In this document: piece after piece, positions 33,233 to 41,218 of the stretch
Layout: every line of letters begins with the position of its first letter
Position numbering within the stretch: position 1 is the first letter of the stretch
Assembly: GCF_041200175.1 (NCBI RefSeq)
Contig: NZ_CP165727.1
Coordinates: 1,984,001-2,048,000 of the forward strand
Direction of reading: 5' to 3'
Length of the DNA stretch: 64,000 nucleotides
Source of the DNA: Streptomyces sp. R33
Lineage (GTDB): Bacteria; Actinomycetota; Actinomycetes; Streptomycetales; Streptomycetaceae
Position numbers and translations under genes: made by a program
The notes under the pieces: model-generated
The model's input: the letters and a program-made list of their open reading frames with translations, nothing else
What the model was told of the DNA's origin: nothing
The model's database searches: none

Positions 33233-34267
33233 GTGTCAGCCGCCGCCCGACCCGACCTGGCCTCGGCCTGGGCGCGCGTCGCGGGGTTGGCGGAGCGCAG
33301 CGGCCGGGACCCGGCCGAGGTGCTGTCCCCGGAGCGGCTGAGCCGCCTCTGCGGGGTCGAACCCGCGCTCGTCCCCCGGGTCGTGGCCGGAACCGCGCCC
33401 GAAGTGCCGCTGTGCCGGCGGGTGCACCGGCGCTTCCTGCGGTTACGGGCCACCCGCCGCGACAAGCACGGCCGGGAGTGGTCCCTCGCCGCCATCGCGG
33501 AGGACTTCCAGGCGCCCGGCGCCTCGCTGGGCCCCCTCAACGCCGGCACCGGGATGCCCCGGCTGGGCCACGCGGCGGGCGTGCAGCGGTTCTTCGGGGT
33601 CTACGCCGGCTTCCTCCTCGCCGACAGCCAGTGCGCGGTGGAACACGCCCTCGCCACCACCGGCGCGGCCGCCGCGGCCGACCTCGAGCACCTCTCGTAC
33701 CTGACGGGCATGACCCCGCACGACATCCGGCTCACCCTCGACGGCGCACCTCCCCGCCTCCCGCTGAAGGCCCAGGTGCACCAGCGGTTCGAGCACCTGC
33801 GGCGCACCCGGCTGCGCGCTGACGGCCAGGCCCACTCCCTCGCGGCCATCGCCCACTCCTTCGACGCTTCCGGGCAGTCGCTGACCCGTGTCGCGCGCGG
33901 TGAGGGCCTGCCCAACCTCGCGGCGGCCGCCGGGATCCAGCGCTTCTACGGGGTCGACGGCGGCTTCTTACTAGCCGACGACACCGAGGCGCTCACCACC
34001 GCACTCTCCGAGATCGAGCACGAGCTGGAAACCGCCGGACAGAACGCCGAAAACCCGATGCTCGCCGTCCTGCGGGCGCACGATGTACGGAGCATCGTCA
34101 CGCGGGCCGGACGGCTCTCTCCGGCGGGCTGGAAGTCGCTGGCCGACCACCTCGACGACCTGCTGGCCCGCGAGGGCCGGCTGGGGCGCCCGGGCGCGGG
34201 CGGCGAACGCCCGCTCCACGCGGCGGTGCCCGACGACCGTAAGGCTGCCGAGGGGGGAGCGCCATGA
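33233..34267 (+). CDS. HTH-like 'regulator component' protein with internal duplication (cassette B)
   Basis: 344 residues from GTG 33233 (GGAG upstream). Two homologous units, about 63-145 and 178-262, each read VHxRFxxLRxTR, then SLAAIAxxF (HTH-like), GLPNLxxAAGIQRFxGVxxGFLLAD. The truncated protein at 1-480 carries the same unit. A short helical C-terminal region (about 280-320) resembles that of the first cassette. Leu71 and Leu246 are TTA codons (33443 and 33968), so translation should be bldA-dependent. Its stop overlaps the start of the ImmA-like gene (ATGA). It is probably a DNA-binding repressor or activator; this is predicted only. Confidence 0.72.
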   Translation: MSAAARPDLASAWARVAGLAERSGRDPAEVLSPERLSRLCGVEPALVPRVVAGTAPEVPLCRRVHRRFLRLRATRRDKHGREWSLAAIAEDFQAPGASLGPLNAGTGMPRLGHAAGVQRFFGVYAGFLLADSQCAVEHALATTGAAAAADLEHLSYLTGMTPHDIRLTLDGAPPRLPLKAQVHQRFEHLRRTRLRADGQAHSLAAIAHSFDASGQSLTRVARGEGLPNLAAAAGIQRFYGVDGGFLLADDTEALTTALSEIEHELETAGQNAENPMLAVLRAHDVRSIVTRAGRLSPAGWKSLADHLDDLLAREGRLGRPGAGGERPLHAAVPDDRKAAEGGAP

Positions 34268-34827
34268 GGACCACACGGACCATGCGGAAACTCGGCGGAG
34301 ATCTGCTGGCGGATGCGCGCCTGGCGCGGCCGGCCGATGCCGCCGAGATCATCGGGGGCCTGTGCGCCGCGTACGGCCGCCGGCGCGGCGGCCGGCCGGT
34401 GGAGTTCCGCTTCGCCGGGTTCCCGCCCGACACGGCCAGCGGGCTGTGGCTGGAGATGGAAGAGCGCGACCTGCTCGTCATCGAGGAGCGCACCCGGCCG
34501 GAGCACCAACTCGTCATCGCCTGCCACGAGTTATGGCACTTGGAGGAAGGCACGTGTGACAGCCACGGTCCGGGCATGGCCGTGGCGGCCCGCCTCACGG
34601 GGCACCGGGGAGATCTCGCCGAGCTGCTGCACTCGGAGGCCGGACTGGGCAGCGTGGTCCGGCAGGCGGCCGCCCGCGCCGACCGGGAGGATCCGGCGGA
34701 GATCCGGGCCGAGACCTTCGGCCTGTACCTCGGCCAGGTCCTGAAGGCGTACCTGCCGGGACCCCGCGAGGAACGGTTCCCCGAGGCGATCGAGCGCATC
34801 AAGTCCTCGCTCGGCTGGGGCCGTTGA
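34264..34827 (+). CDS. ImmA/IrrE-type metallopeptidase-like protein (cassette B)
   Basis: 187 residues from ATG 34264, overlapping the HTH-like gene by four bases. The zinc motif HELWH is at residues 88-92 with the following CD at 98-99, and EIRAETFGLYLG (about 143-154) may give the third ligand. Leu90 inside the zinc motif is encoded by TTA (34531-34533), so the active site cannot be completed without the bldA tRNA. It is homologous along its length to 548-1105. Its likely partner is the upstream HTH-like protein. Classic ImmA/IrrE proteins cleave a repressor; whether this one is proteolytic or purely regulatory is open. Confidence 0.75.
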   Translation: MRTTRTMRKLGGDLLADARLARPADAAEIIGGLCAAYGRRRGGRPVEFRFAGFPPDTASGLWLEMEERDLLVIEERTRPEHQLVIACHELWHLEEGTCDSHGPGMAVAARLTGHRGDLAELLHSEAGLGSVVRQAAARADREDPAEIRAETFGLYLGQVLKAYLPGPREERFPEAIERIKSSLGWGR

Positions 34828-34934
34828 GTGCACGCCCCAGCGGCGTACCGATGACGCCCCGGTGATCACCGCCTTCCCCGTCGATGCACCTCACGTGCCG
34901 CTGCCCCCGCACGGCCCTGACAGAGAGCACCACG

Positions 34935-36413
34935 ATGACCCACTCTTCCCCGCCCCGCCACGCAGTCGTCGTGGGCGGCAGCATGGCCGGCCTGCTCGCT
35001 GCGGCCGTGCTCGCCGAGCACGCGACGGTCACGATCATCGACGCCGACACGCTGCCCGACAGCCCGGCGTCGCGGCGCGGACTCCCGCAGGCCCGGCACG
35101 TCCACGTCATGTGGTCGGGCGGGGCCCGCGCCATCGAGAAGATACTCCCCGGCATCACCGACGACTGGACGGCGGCGGGCGCGATCCGCCGCAGCCTGCC
35201 CACCGACCTGGTCACCAAGACCGCCCAGGGCTGGATCCCGCGCTGCGGGGAGAAGCAGTTCAACATCTCGTGCAGCCGCGACCTCCTCGACGCGGTGGTC
35301 CGCGCCCGGGTGACCGGCCTGCCCGGGGTCACCACGCTCCAGCAGAGCCGCGTACAGGCCCTGGAGGGTACGGCGGCCCGCGTCACCGGCGTCCGCGTCG
35401 ACACCCCCGACGGCGCGGGCCGGCTGCTGACCGCCGACCTCGTGGTGGACGCGAGCGGGCGCGGCTCCCGGGCCCGGGCCTGGCTGCACGAGCTCGGGGT
35501 CGGCGGGATCAGACAGGCTCAGGTCGACTCCGGCCTGGTGTACGCGACGCGGATCTTCCAAGCCCCCGCGGGAGCCCACGAGATGGGCTTCCCGATCGTC
35601 AACGTGCAGTCCGATCCGCGGGTCTGTGTACCCGGCCAGACGGCGACGATCGTGCCCATCGAGAACGGCCAGTGGCAGGCCACCCTGTCCGGCACCCGGG
35701 GCGGCCAGCCGACCGGCGACCCCGAGCAGTTCATCCCGTTCGCCAAGGGCATCCGCGATCCCGTGGTCGGCGAGCTCCTCGAGGGCAGGAAGCCCCTCAC
35801 CGACGTCGCCGTCACCCAGGGCACCGCCAACCGCAGGGTCTACTTCGAGAAGGCGGACCTGCCCGACGGCTTCTTCGCCGTCGGCGATTCCGTCGCCACC
35901 TTCAATCCGCTGTACGGACAGGGCATGACGGTCGCCGCCCAGGGCCTGCTGGCCGTACGCGCCCTGATGCGCGCCAAGGGCCTCGCGCATCCCGGCTTCG
36001 GCCGCGAGGCGCAGCGCGCGCTGGTCCCGCAGGTGGCCACCGCCTGGGAGCTCGCCACCTCGCAGGACATCCTGTACCCCGGGGCCACCGGCATGAAGCC
36101 GCGGGCCGGCGCCGGGCTGCTCAACGCATACGTGAGCCGGCTGATGACCGGGGCCACCACGCGCGAGGCACTGACCGCCGCGTTCCTCCAGGTCATCACC
36201 ATGAGCAGCCCGCCCACGTACTGGCTGCGGCCCTCGGTGGTCTGGCACGTGCTGCGCGCCTCGGACCGGGGCGCACTGAAGGCACCGCCGCTGACCGCGG
36301 CCGAGCGGGCCGTCGCGGGGCTCGACCAGGGATCCGGCCCGGTCGACCCGGTCGGCCCGGCGGGCCCGGTCGGTCCCGTCGGCCCGGTCGGTCCCGTCGG
36401 CCAGGCGCGATGA
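34935..36413 (+). CDS. FAD-dependent oxidoreductase/monooxygenase (cassette B)
   Basis: 492 residues from ATG 34935. The N-terminal FAD motif VVVGGSMAGLLAAAVLAEHATVTIID (in two pieces), a middle DASGRGSRA and the distal GDSVATFNPLYGQGMTVAAQG motif define a flavoprotein hydroxylase/geranylgeranyl reductase-like fold. The C terminus carries a collagen-like run of GPV triplets (about 468-490). It sits between the ImmA-like and DUF6545 genes and overlaps the latter by four bases (ATGA), so it is part of the operon here although absent from cassette A. The substrate is unknown; it may make or modify the signal sensed by the module (inference). Confidence 0.82.
   Translation: MTHSSPPRHAVVVGGSMAGLLAAAVLAEHATVTIIDADTLPDSPASRRGLPQARHVHVMWSGGARAIEKILPGITDDWTAAGAIRRSLPTDLVTKTAQGWIPRCGEKQFNISCSRDLLDAVVRARVTGLPGVTTLQQSRVQALEGTAARVTGVRVDTPDGAGRLLTADLVVDASGRGSRARAWLHELGVGGIRQAQVDSGLVYATRIFQAPAGAHEMGFPIVNVQSDPRVCVPGQTATIVPIENGQWQATLSGTRGGQPTGDPEQFIPFAKGIRDPVVGELLEGRKPLTDVAVTQGTANRRVYFEKADLPDGFFAVGDSVATFNPLYGQGMTVAAQGLLAVRALMRAKGLAHPGFGREAQRALVPQVATAWELATSQDILYPGATGMKPRAGAGLLNAYVSRLMTGATTREALTAAFLQVITMSSPPTYWLRPSVVWHVLRASDRGALKAPPLTAAERAVAGLDQGSGPVDPVGPAGPVGPVGPVGPVGQAR
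36336..36402. repeat. GPV-encoding short tandem repeats
   Basis: Near-identical 9- and 18-bp units such as CCCGGTCGGTCCCGTCGG are repeated at the 3' end of the FAD oxidoreductase gene and encode GPV/GPA triplets. Length variation would stay in frame. Confidence 0.8.
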
Positions 36414-37636
36414 CCGACGGTCTCATCTTGTACGTACCGGGGTCGGTGATGATCCTGGCGCTGCTGATCAAGGCGCCGACCCTGCGCCGGGGCTGGGACC
36501 AGCCGCTCATGCGGGCCGTGTGCACCCTGCTCGTCGTCGGCTGCATGGTCATGTTCCTGGCGGCTCCGCCGACCATCGCCGCGGTCAACCGGCTCACCGG
36601 AATCGTCAACTTCTCGGCCCCGCTGGTGTACAGCGTGCTGACCGCGTTCTCGGGGTCGTGCATCGTCCTGGTCCTGCAGTGGGGCGGCGGCCCGCCGGCG
36701 GTCGTGCGCCGGGCGACCCGGCTGACGGTGGCCGCGTTCGGGGCCGTCACGCTGCTCATCGTCGTCCTCTTCGCCATCGGCGACGCGCCGGTGGAGCGGC
36801 TGCGCGACCTGGACACGTACTACGCCAACACGCCCTGGCTGCGCGAGATGATCGTCTGCTACCTGCTCGCGCACACCGTGGGCAGTTCGACGCTCACCGT
36901 GCTGTGCTGGAAGTGGCTGCTGCGCGTGCGCCCCTCGCTGCGTCCGCTGCGCACCGGACTGGCCCTGATCGTGCTCGGCGGGGTGCTGGACCTTGGCTAC
37001 CTGGTCACGAAGTGGGCGGCGGTGGGCGCCCGCTGGGCGGGCCGCGACTGGGACGGCCTGTCCACGTACGTGGCCCCGCCGTTCGCCTCCGCGGCGGCCC
37101 TGATGGTGGGGTCGGGGTTCATCGTGCCGCTGGTCGGCGGCTCGGCGGCCTGGCGGGACTTCAGCCGGTACCGGCGGCTGCACCCGCTGTGGAAGGCGCT
37201 GCGCGGCTTCGCCGCGTCGAGCGTGACGACCGTGCCGCTGACCTGGTGGTCGCCGATCGGGATCCGGCTGATCCACCGCGAGTCGGTGATCGACGACGGC
37301 ATCCTGGCGCTGGGCCGCTGGTTCGACCCGGCCGTACGGGGCGCCGCGTACGAGGAGGCGCTCGGCCAGGGCATGTGCGCGTCGCAGGCTTCGGTCGTGG
37401 CCGACGCGGCCATGCTCGCCGCGGCCTGCCGGCGCCGGGAGGCGGCCGAGGCCGCCGAAGCCGCGGAGGCGCTCGGCCCGGCGGTCACGGACGGCGCCGG
37501 GGAGCACCCGGCCGGGGCGGATCAGGGACTGCCCGAGCCGTACCGGCTGGACTCCCGGCCGCTCGCGGCGCTGGCCCGGGAGTTCCGCGCCTCCCCCATC
37601 GTGGCGGCCGTACGACGGGACCCGGCACGCCTGTGA
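36410..37636 (+). CDS. DUF6545 / MAB_1171c-type seven-TM membrane protein (cassette B)
   Basis: 408 residues from ATG 36410, overlapping the FAD gene by four bases. Seven TM segments in residues 1-245 and a cytoplasmic tail of about 150 residues match the protein at 1102-2289. The strings AAPPTIAAVNRLTGIVNFSAPLVY and DAPVERLRDLDTYYANTPW (each given in two parts of one motif) are nearly identical between the copies. The tail has an Ala/Glu-rich helix (about 338-352) and the WWSPIGIRLIHRES block. It is the last gene of cassette B. A membrane sensor or transporter role is inferred from topology. Confidence 0.75.
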   Translation: MTDGLILYVPGSVMILALLIKAPTLRRGWDQPLMRAVCTLLVVGCMVMFLAAPPTIAAVNRLTGIVNFSAPLVYSVLTAFSGSCIVLVLQWGGGPPAVVRRATRLTVAAFGAVTLLIVVLFAIGDAPVERLRDLDTYYANTPWLREMIVCYLLAHTVGSSTLTVLCWKWLLRVRPSLRPLRTGLALIVLGGVLDLGYLVTKWAAVGARWAGRDWDGLSTYVAPPFASAAALMVGSGFIVPLVGGSAAWRDFSRYRRLHPLWKALRGFAASSVTTVPLTWWSPIGIRLIHRESVIDDGILALGRWFDPAVRGAAYEEALGQGMCASQASVVADAAMLAAACRRREAAEAAEAAEALGPAVTDGAGEHPAGADQGLPEPYRLDSRPLAALAREFRASPIVAAVRRDPARL

Positions 37637-37658
37637 GCGGTCGGCGCGGGCGGCCGGC

Positions 37659-38912
37659 TCAGCCGGCGAGGGCGTCCTCGGGCTCGGGGTTGCGGGCGAG
37701 CCAGGCCCCGTACGCCCGCACCCGGCGCCAGTGCTGGAGCTGCTCGAGGGCGAACGCCGCCCGCGGGGAGGCCTCCGGGCGCGGTTCCAGACCGCGGGCC
37801 AGCCGGTGCAGCTGGAAGCGTACGAAGGCCAGCAGCCCGGCGCCGGCCAGGTCCCGGTCCTTCCAGCGCAGCCGCTCCACGATCACCCGTACGTCCTCCC
37901 CGGCGCGCCAGCGGGCCGGCAGGTCGGGGCGGAACGCCAGGGCCGAGGCGAGCCCCACGACGGACACACCGCGCTGCAGGACCTTCTGCGCGGTCTCCCG
38001 GCGGCCTATCCCGCCGGTCAGCATCAGCGGCATCGTGGCCGCACCCAGGAACTGCTCGGCGAAGGAGAGGAAGTACGCCTCCCGTTCGAGGGTCCGCAGA
38101 TCGGCGGTGCGGCCCAGGGTCGCGGGGCTCTCGACGCTGCCGCCGGACAGTTCGACCAGGTCGACGCCGAGGCCGCCGAGGACCGCGAGGACCTGCGCCG
38201 CCTCCTCGGTGTCGAAGCCGCCGCGCTGGAAGTCGGCGGTGTTGAGCTTGACCCCGACCGCGAAGCCGGGGCCCACCTGCGCGCGGACGGCGCCGACGAC
38301 CTCGGTGAGCAGCCGGACCCGGTTCTCCAGGCTGCCGCCCCAGCGGTCGGTGCGCCGGTTGACGAGCGGGGAGAGGAACTGGCTGAGGAGGTAGCCGTGC
38401 GCGGCGTGGATCTGCACCCCGTGGAAGCCGGCCTCCTCGGCCCGCCGGGCCGTGACCGCGAACCGGGCGACGGTGGCCTCGATGTCGGCCTCGGTCATCG
38501 CGGTGGGCCGGGCGAAGCGCTTGGTGTGCTTGCCGAGGCTCACCCCTATGTCGGAGGGCGCCCAGGCCGTGCCGGGCATCTCCGAGCCGACCTGCCGGCC
38601 GGGGTGGTTGATCTGCATCCAGACCCGGCCGCCGCCGCAGGACGCGGCCGCGGCCCAGCGCCGGAAGGGCTCGAGCGGGGAGCGGGCGTCGAGGACGATC
38701 GTCCCCGGCGCGGTCAGCGCCCGGCGGTCGACCATCACGTTCCCGGTGATCAGCAGTCCGGCGCCGCCCCCGGCCCAGCGGCGGTAGAGCCGTTCGATGC
38801 GCTCGTCCGGCAGCTGGCCGGACCCGGCGAGGCTCTCCTCCATGGCCGCCTTCGCCAAGCGGTTCGGCAGGGCGGTGCCGTTGGGCAGCTCCAGTGGCGT
38901 GAACAGGTCCAT
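37659..38912 (-). CDS. NADH:flavin oxidoreductase, old yellow enzyme family
   Basis: 417 residues from ATG 38912, preferred to the upstream ATG 38948 because GGGGGAA is well spaced. The TIM-barrel OYE motifs are present: N-terminal LPNRLAKAAM, QINHPGRQ (about 110), HAAHGYLLSQFLSPLVN (about 178) and RWGGSLENR. These flavoenzymes reduce activated C=C bonds; the physiological substrate is unknown. The region after GGIGRRETAQ is intact. It faces cassette B tail to tail (22-bp gap) and is downstream of folD on the same strand but separated by a strong hairpin. Confidence 0.92.
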   Translation of the reverse strand: MDLFTPLELPNGTALPNRLAKAAMEESLAGSGQLPDERIERLYRRWAGGGAGLLITGNVMVDRRALTAPGTIVLDARSPLEPFRRWAAAASCGGGRVWMQINHPGRQVGSEMPGTAWAPSDIGVSLGKHTKRFARPTAMTEADIEATVARFAVTARRAEEAGFHGVQIHAAHGYLLSQFLSPLVNRRTDRWGGSLENRVRLLTEVVGAVRAQVGPGFAVGVKLNTADFQRGGFDTEEAAQVLAVLGGLGVDLVELSGGSVESPATLGRTADLRTLEREAYFLSFAEQFLGAATMPLMLTGGIGRRETAQKVLQRGVSVVGLASALAFRPDLPARWRAGEDVRVIVERLRWKDRDLAGAGLLAFVRFQLHRLARGLEPRPEASPRAAFALEQLQHWRRVRAYGAWLARNPEPEDALAG

Positions 38913-39036
38913 CGGCAGTTCCCCCAGGAAACGTGTTGCACGTGTCATCGCGCGCCCCGGCGCAAAAAGATACCGCCCGTTCCCCGGAGCCCGGCAGGCT
39001 CCGGCCGCAGGAATCCGGACACCGCCGGAACGCGGA

Positions 39037-39064
39037 ACGCCCCGGGCCGAAGGGCCCGGGGCGT
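39037..39064 (-). terminator. Hairpin terminator after folD
   Basis: A perfect 12-bp stem ACGCCCCGGGCC/GGCCCGGGGCGT with a four-base GAAG loop ends 32 bases past the folD stop. There is no U-tract. Confidence 0.75.
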
Positions 39065-39095
39065 CTCCCGTACGGCGCGTTCCCGTATCCGGTGG

Positions 39096-39980
39096 TCAGA
39101 GCTCCGCGAGCGCCAGTCCGGCCTGTGCCGCAGCCGCCTGGACGGTCTGCTCCAGCAGGACGGCGATCGTCATCGGGCCGACGCCGCCGGGGACCGGGGT
39201 GATCAGCGAGGCGCGGGCGGCGGCCGACTCGAAGTGGACGTCGCCGACGTTGCCCTCGTTGTAGCCGGCGTCCAGGACGACGGCGCCCGGCTTGATGTCC
39301 TCGCCGCGGATGAACTCGGCCTTGCCGACGGCGGCGACCAGCACGTCGGCCTGGCGCACGATCGAGGGCAGGTCGACGGTGCGGGAGTGGCAGTAGGTGA
39401 CGGTGGCGTTCTGCTCCAGCAGCAGCATGCCGGCCGGCTTGCCCAGGATCGCGCTGCGGCCGACGACGACGGCGTGCTTGCCGGTCAGGTCCACGTCGTA
39501 CTCGGCGAGGAGGCGCATGATCCCGCCGGGGGTGCAGGAGACGAAGCCCGGCAGTCCGAAGCCCATGGCGGCGAAGGAGTGCATGGTGACACCGTCGACG
39601 TCCTTGCCGGGGGCGATGGCCTCGAAGGCGGCGCGCTCGTCGATGTGGTGCGGGACCGGGTGCTGCAGCAGGATGCCGCTGATCTCCGGGTCCTCGGACA
39701 GGGCGGTGAGGGCGGCGACGAGCTCCTCGGTGGTGGTCTCGGCCGGCAGCTCGACGTGGCGGGAGGTGATCCCGGCCTTGGCGCAGCGGTTCTGCTTCAT
39801 CCGTACGTACGTGACGGACGCCGGGTCCTCGCCGACCAGCACGGTCGCGAGGCAGGGAGCGGTACCGGTGCGCTCGGTGATCTTCGCCGCGAGGACGGCG
39901 GTCCGCTCCGAGATGCGGCGGGCGAGGGCGGTGCCGTCCATGAGCCGGGCGGGTGCGGTGGCAGTCTGGGCAGTCGTCAT
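39096..39980 (-). CDS. folD: Bifunctional methylenetetrahydrofolate dehydrogenase / cyclohydrolase
   Basis: Interconverts 5,10-methylene- and 10-formyl-tetrahydrofolate for purine and formyl-Met-tRNA synthesis. 294 residues from ATG 39980 with AGGAG directly upstream. The catalytic YVRMKQNRCAKAG (Lys near 63), the QHPVPHHIDE loop, DVDGV, and VVGRSAILGKPAGMLLL for NADP binding are all intact. It is single-copy-like, monocistronic, and divergent from the methyltransferase gene across 251 bp. Confidence 0.97.
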   Translation of the reverse strand: MTTAQTATAPARLMDGTALARRISERTAVLAAKITERTGTAPCLATVLVGEDPASVTYVRMKQNRCAKAGITSRHVELPAETTTEELVAALTALSEDPEISGILLQHPVPHHIDERAAFEAIAPGKDVDGVTMHSFAAMGFGLPGFVSCTPGGIMRLLAEYDVDLTGKHAVVVGRSAILGKPAGMLLLEQNATVTYCHSRTVDLPSIVRQADVLVAAVGKAEFIRGEDIKPGAVVLDAGYNEGNVGDVHFESAAARASLITPVPGGVGPMTIAVLLEQTVQAAAAQAGLALAEL

Positions 39981-40219
39981 GGGGTCTCCTGAGCGTCGCT
40001 GCGGAATCGCGGTTCGCCCAGGCGCGCGGCACGTCGGCGTACCCGCGGTACGCCGGGCGCACGGGAGGTGCGCCGGGCCGCTCCCCGGTGGTGATCCACC
40101 CGAACGCCAGTCACGGCCCGTCCCCACTCTAATGGACCTGGTCGGCGTGTCCGCAGTGCACGGCGGCCCCGGGGGCCCGAGATCCGGTCAAACCGGTGGA
40201 TCACCGGCGCCAGGCCTGG

Positions 40220-40225
40220 GACGAT
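40220..40225 (+). promoter_or_regulatory. -10-like box of a leaderless promoter
   Basis: GACGAT ends six bases before ATG 40232 with no Shine-Dalgarno sequence. It deviates from TANNNT at position 1. Confidence 0.35.
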
Positions 40226-40231
40226 CGAGAC

Positions 40232-40993
40232 ATGACGCGCACCTTCGACCATCTCGTCGCCGAAGCCGAGTCCGTCTCCGTCGACGGCTGGGACTTCTCC
40301 TGGCTCGACGGCCGGGCCACCGAGCAGCGCCCCTCCTGGGGCTACCAGAGACTCATGGGCGAGCGTCTGGCCCGCGTCGCCTCCGCCCTCGACATCCAGA
40401 CCGGCGGCGGGGAGGTGCTCGCCGGGGCGGGGACCCTGCCCCGGCTGATGGTCGCCACCGAGTCCTGGCCACCGAACATCGCGAAGGCGACCCGGCTGCT
40501 GCACCCGCTCGGCGCGGTGGTGGTCGCGGACGCCGACGAGCCGCCGCTGCCCTTCGGCGACGAGGCCTTCGAGCTGGTCACCAGCCGGCACCCGGTGACC
40601 ATCTGGTGGGAGGAGATCGCCCGGGTCCTGCGTCCTGGCGGTACGTACCTCTCGCAGCAGGTCGGGCCGGCGAGCGTCTTCGAGCTCGTCGAGTACTTCC
40701 TCGGGCCCCAGCCGGAGGAGGTCCGGCGCGGCCGGCACCCCGACGATGCCGTCTCGGACGCCGGCAAGGCCGGCCTCGAGGTCGTCGATCTGCGGTCGGA
40801 AAGACTGCGTACGGAGTTCCACGACATCGGAGCCGTGATCTACTTTCTCCGGAAGGTGATCTGGATGGTGCCCGGCTTCACGGTCGGGCAGTACCGGGAC
40901 CGGCTGCGCGAGCTCCACGAACAGATCGAACGTGACGGTCCGTTCGTGGCGCACACCGCCCGTTTCCTCATCGAAGCCCGCAAAACGGGCTGA
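40232..40993 (+). CDS. Class I SAM-dependent methyltransferase
   Basis: 253 residues from ATG 40232. A degenerate motif I (GGGEVLAGAGTLP, about 60-74) lacks the usual acidic-Gly spacing, but motif II/III (VVVADADEPPLPFGDEAFELVTSRHP) and WWEEIARVLRPGGTYLSQQVG are clear. The downstream GLEVVDLRSERLRTEFHDIGAVIYFLRKV segment occurs in Streptomyces proteins annotated as methyltransferases. The acceptor is unknown. It probably has a leaderless transcript and lies 225 bp upstream of hrdB in the same direction. Confidence 0.82.
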   Translation: MTRTFDHLVAEAESVSVDGWDFSWLDGRATEQRPSWGYQRLMGERLARVASALDIQTGGGEVLAGAGTLPRLMVATESWPPNIAKATRLLHPLGAVVVADADEPPLPFGDEAFELVTSRHPVTIWWEEIARVLRPGGTYLSQQVGPASVFELVEYFLGPQPEEVRRGRHPDDAVSDAGKAGLEVVDLRSERLRTEFHDIGAVIYFLRKVIWMVPGFTVGQYRDRLRELHEQIERDGPFVAHTARFLIEARKTG

Positions 40994-41130
40994 CGGGAGG
41001 GGTGCGCGGGCGCGGACGGATCCACGGTCGAATGGTTGCGCGCCCACAGCGTGGCGCAGGTCACTCAATTCAGCGCGTAACGAATCGACTCGGGCATGCG
41101 ATGAACCGACAGGTGTCCTCGCGCGGCCCC

Positions 41131-41157
41131 GGAATACAGACCCCCCTCGGGTCTGTT
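41131..41157 (+). promoter_or_regulatory. SigR-type promoter of hrdB
   Basis: GGAAT, 19 bases, then GTT matches the GGAAT-N18/19-GTT pattern of the thiol-oxidative-stress sigma factor SigR, 62 bp upstream of the hrdB start. hrdB is a known SigR target in S. coelicolor. The spacer also contains CAGACC...GGTCTG. Confidence 0.6.
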
Positions 41158-41218
41158 TCCCGAGTCCGCGCGATGATGTCCCGCCCACTCCTTATCTGTT
41201 CGCAACGAGAGGCTCCTT

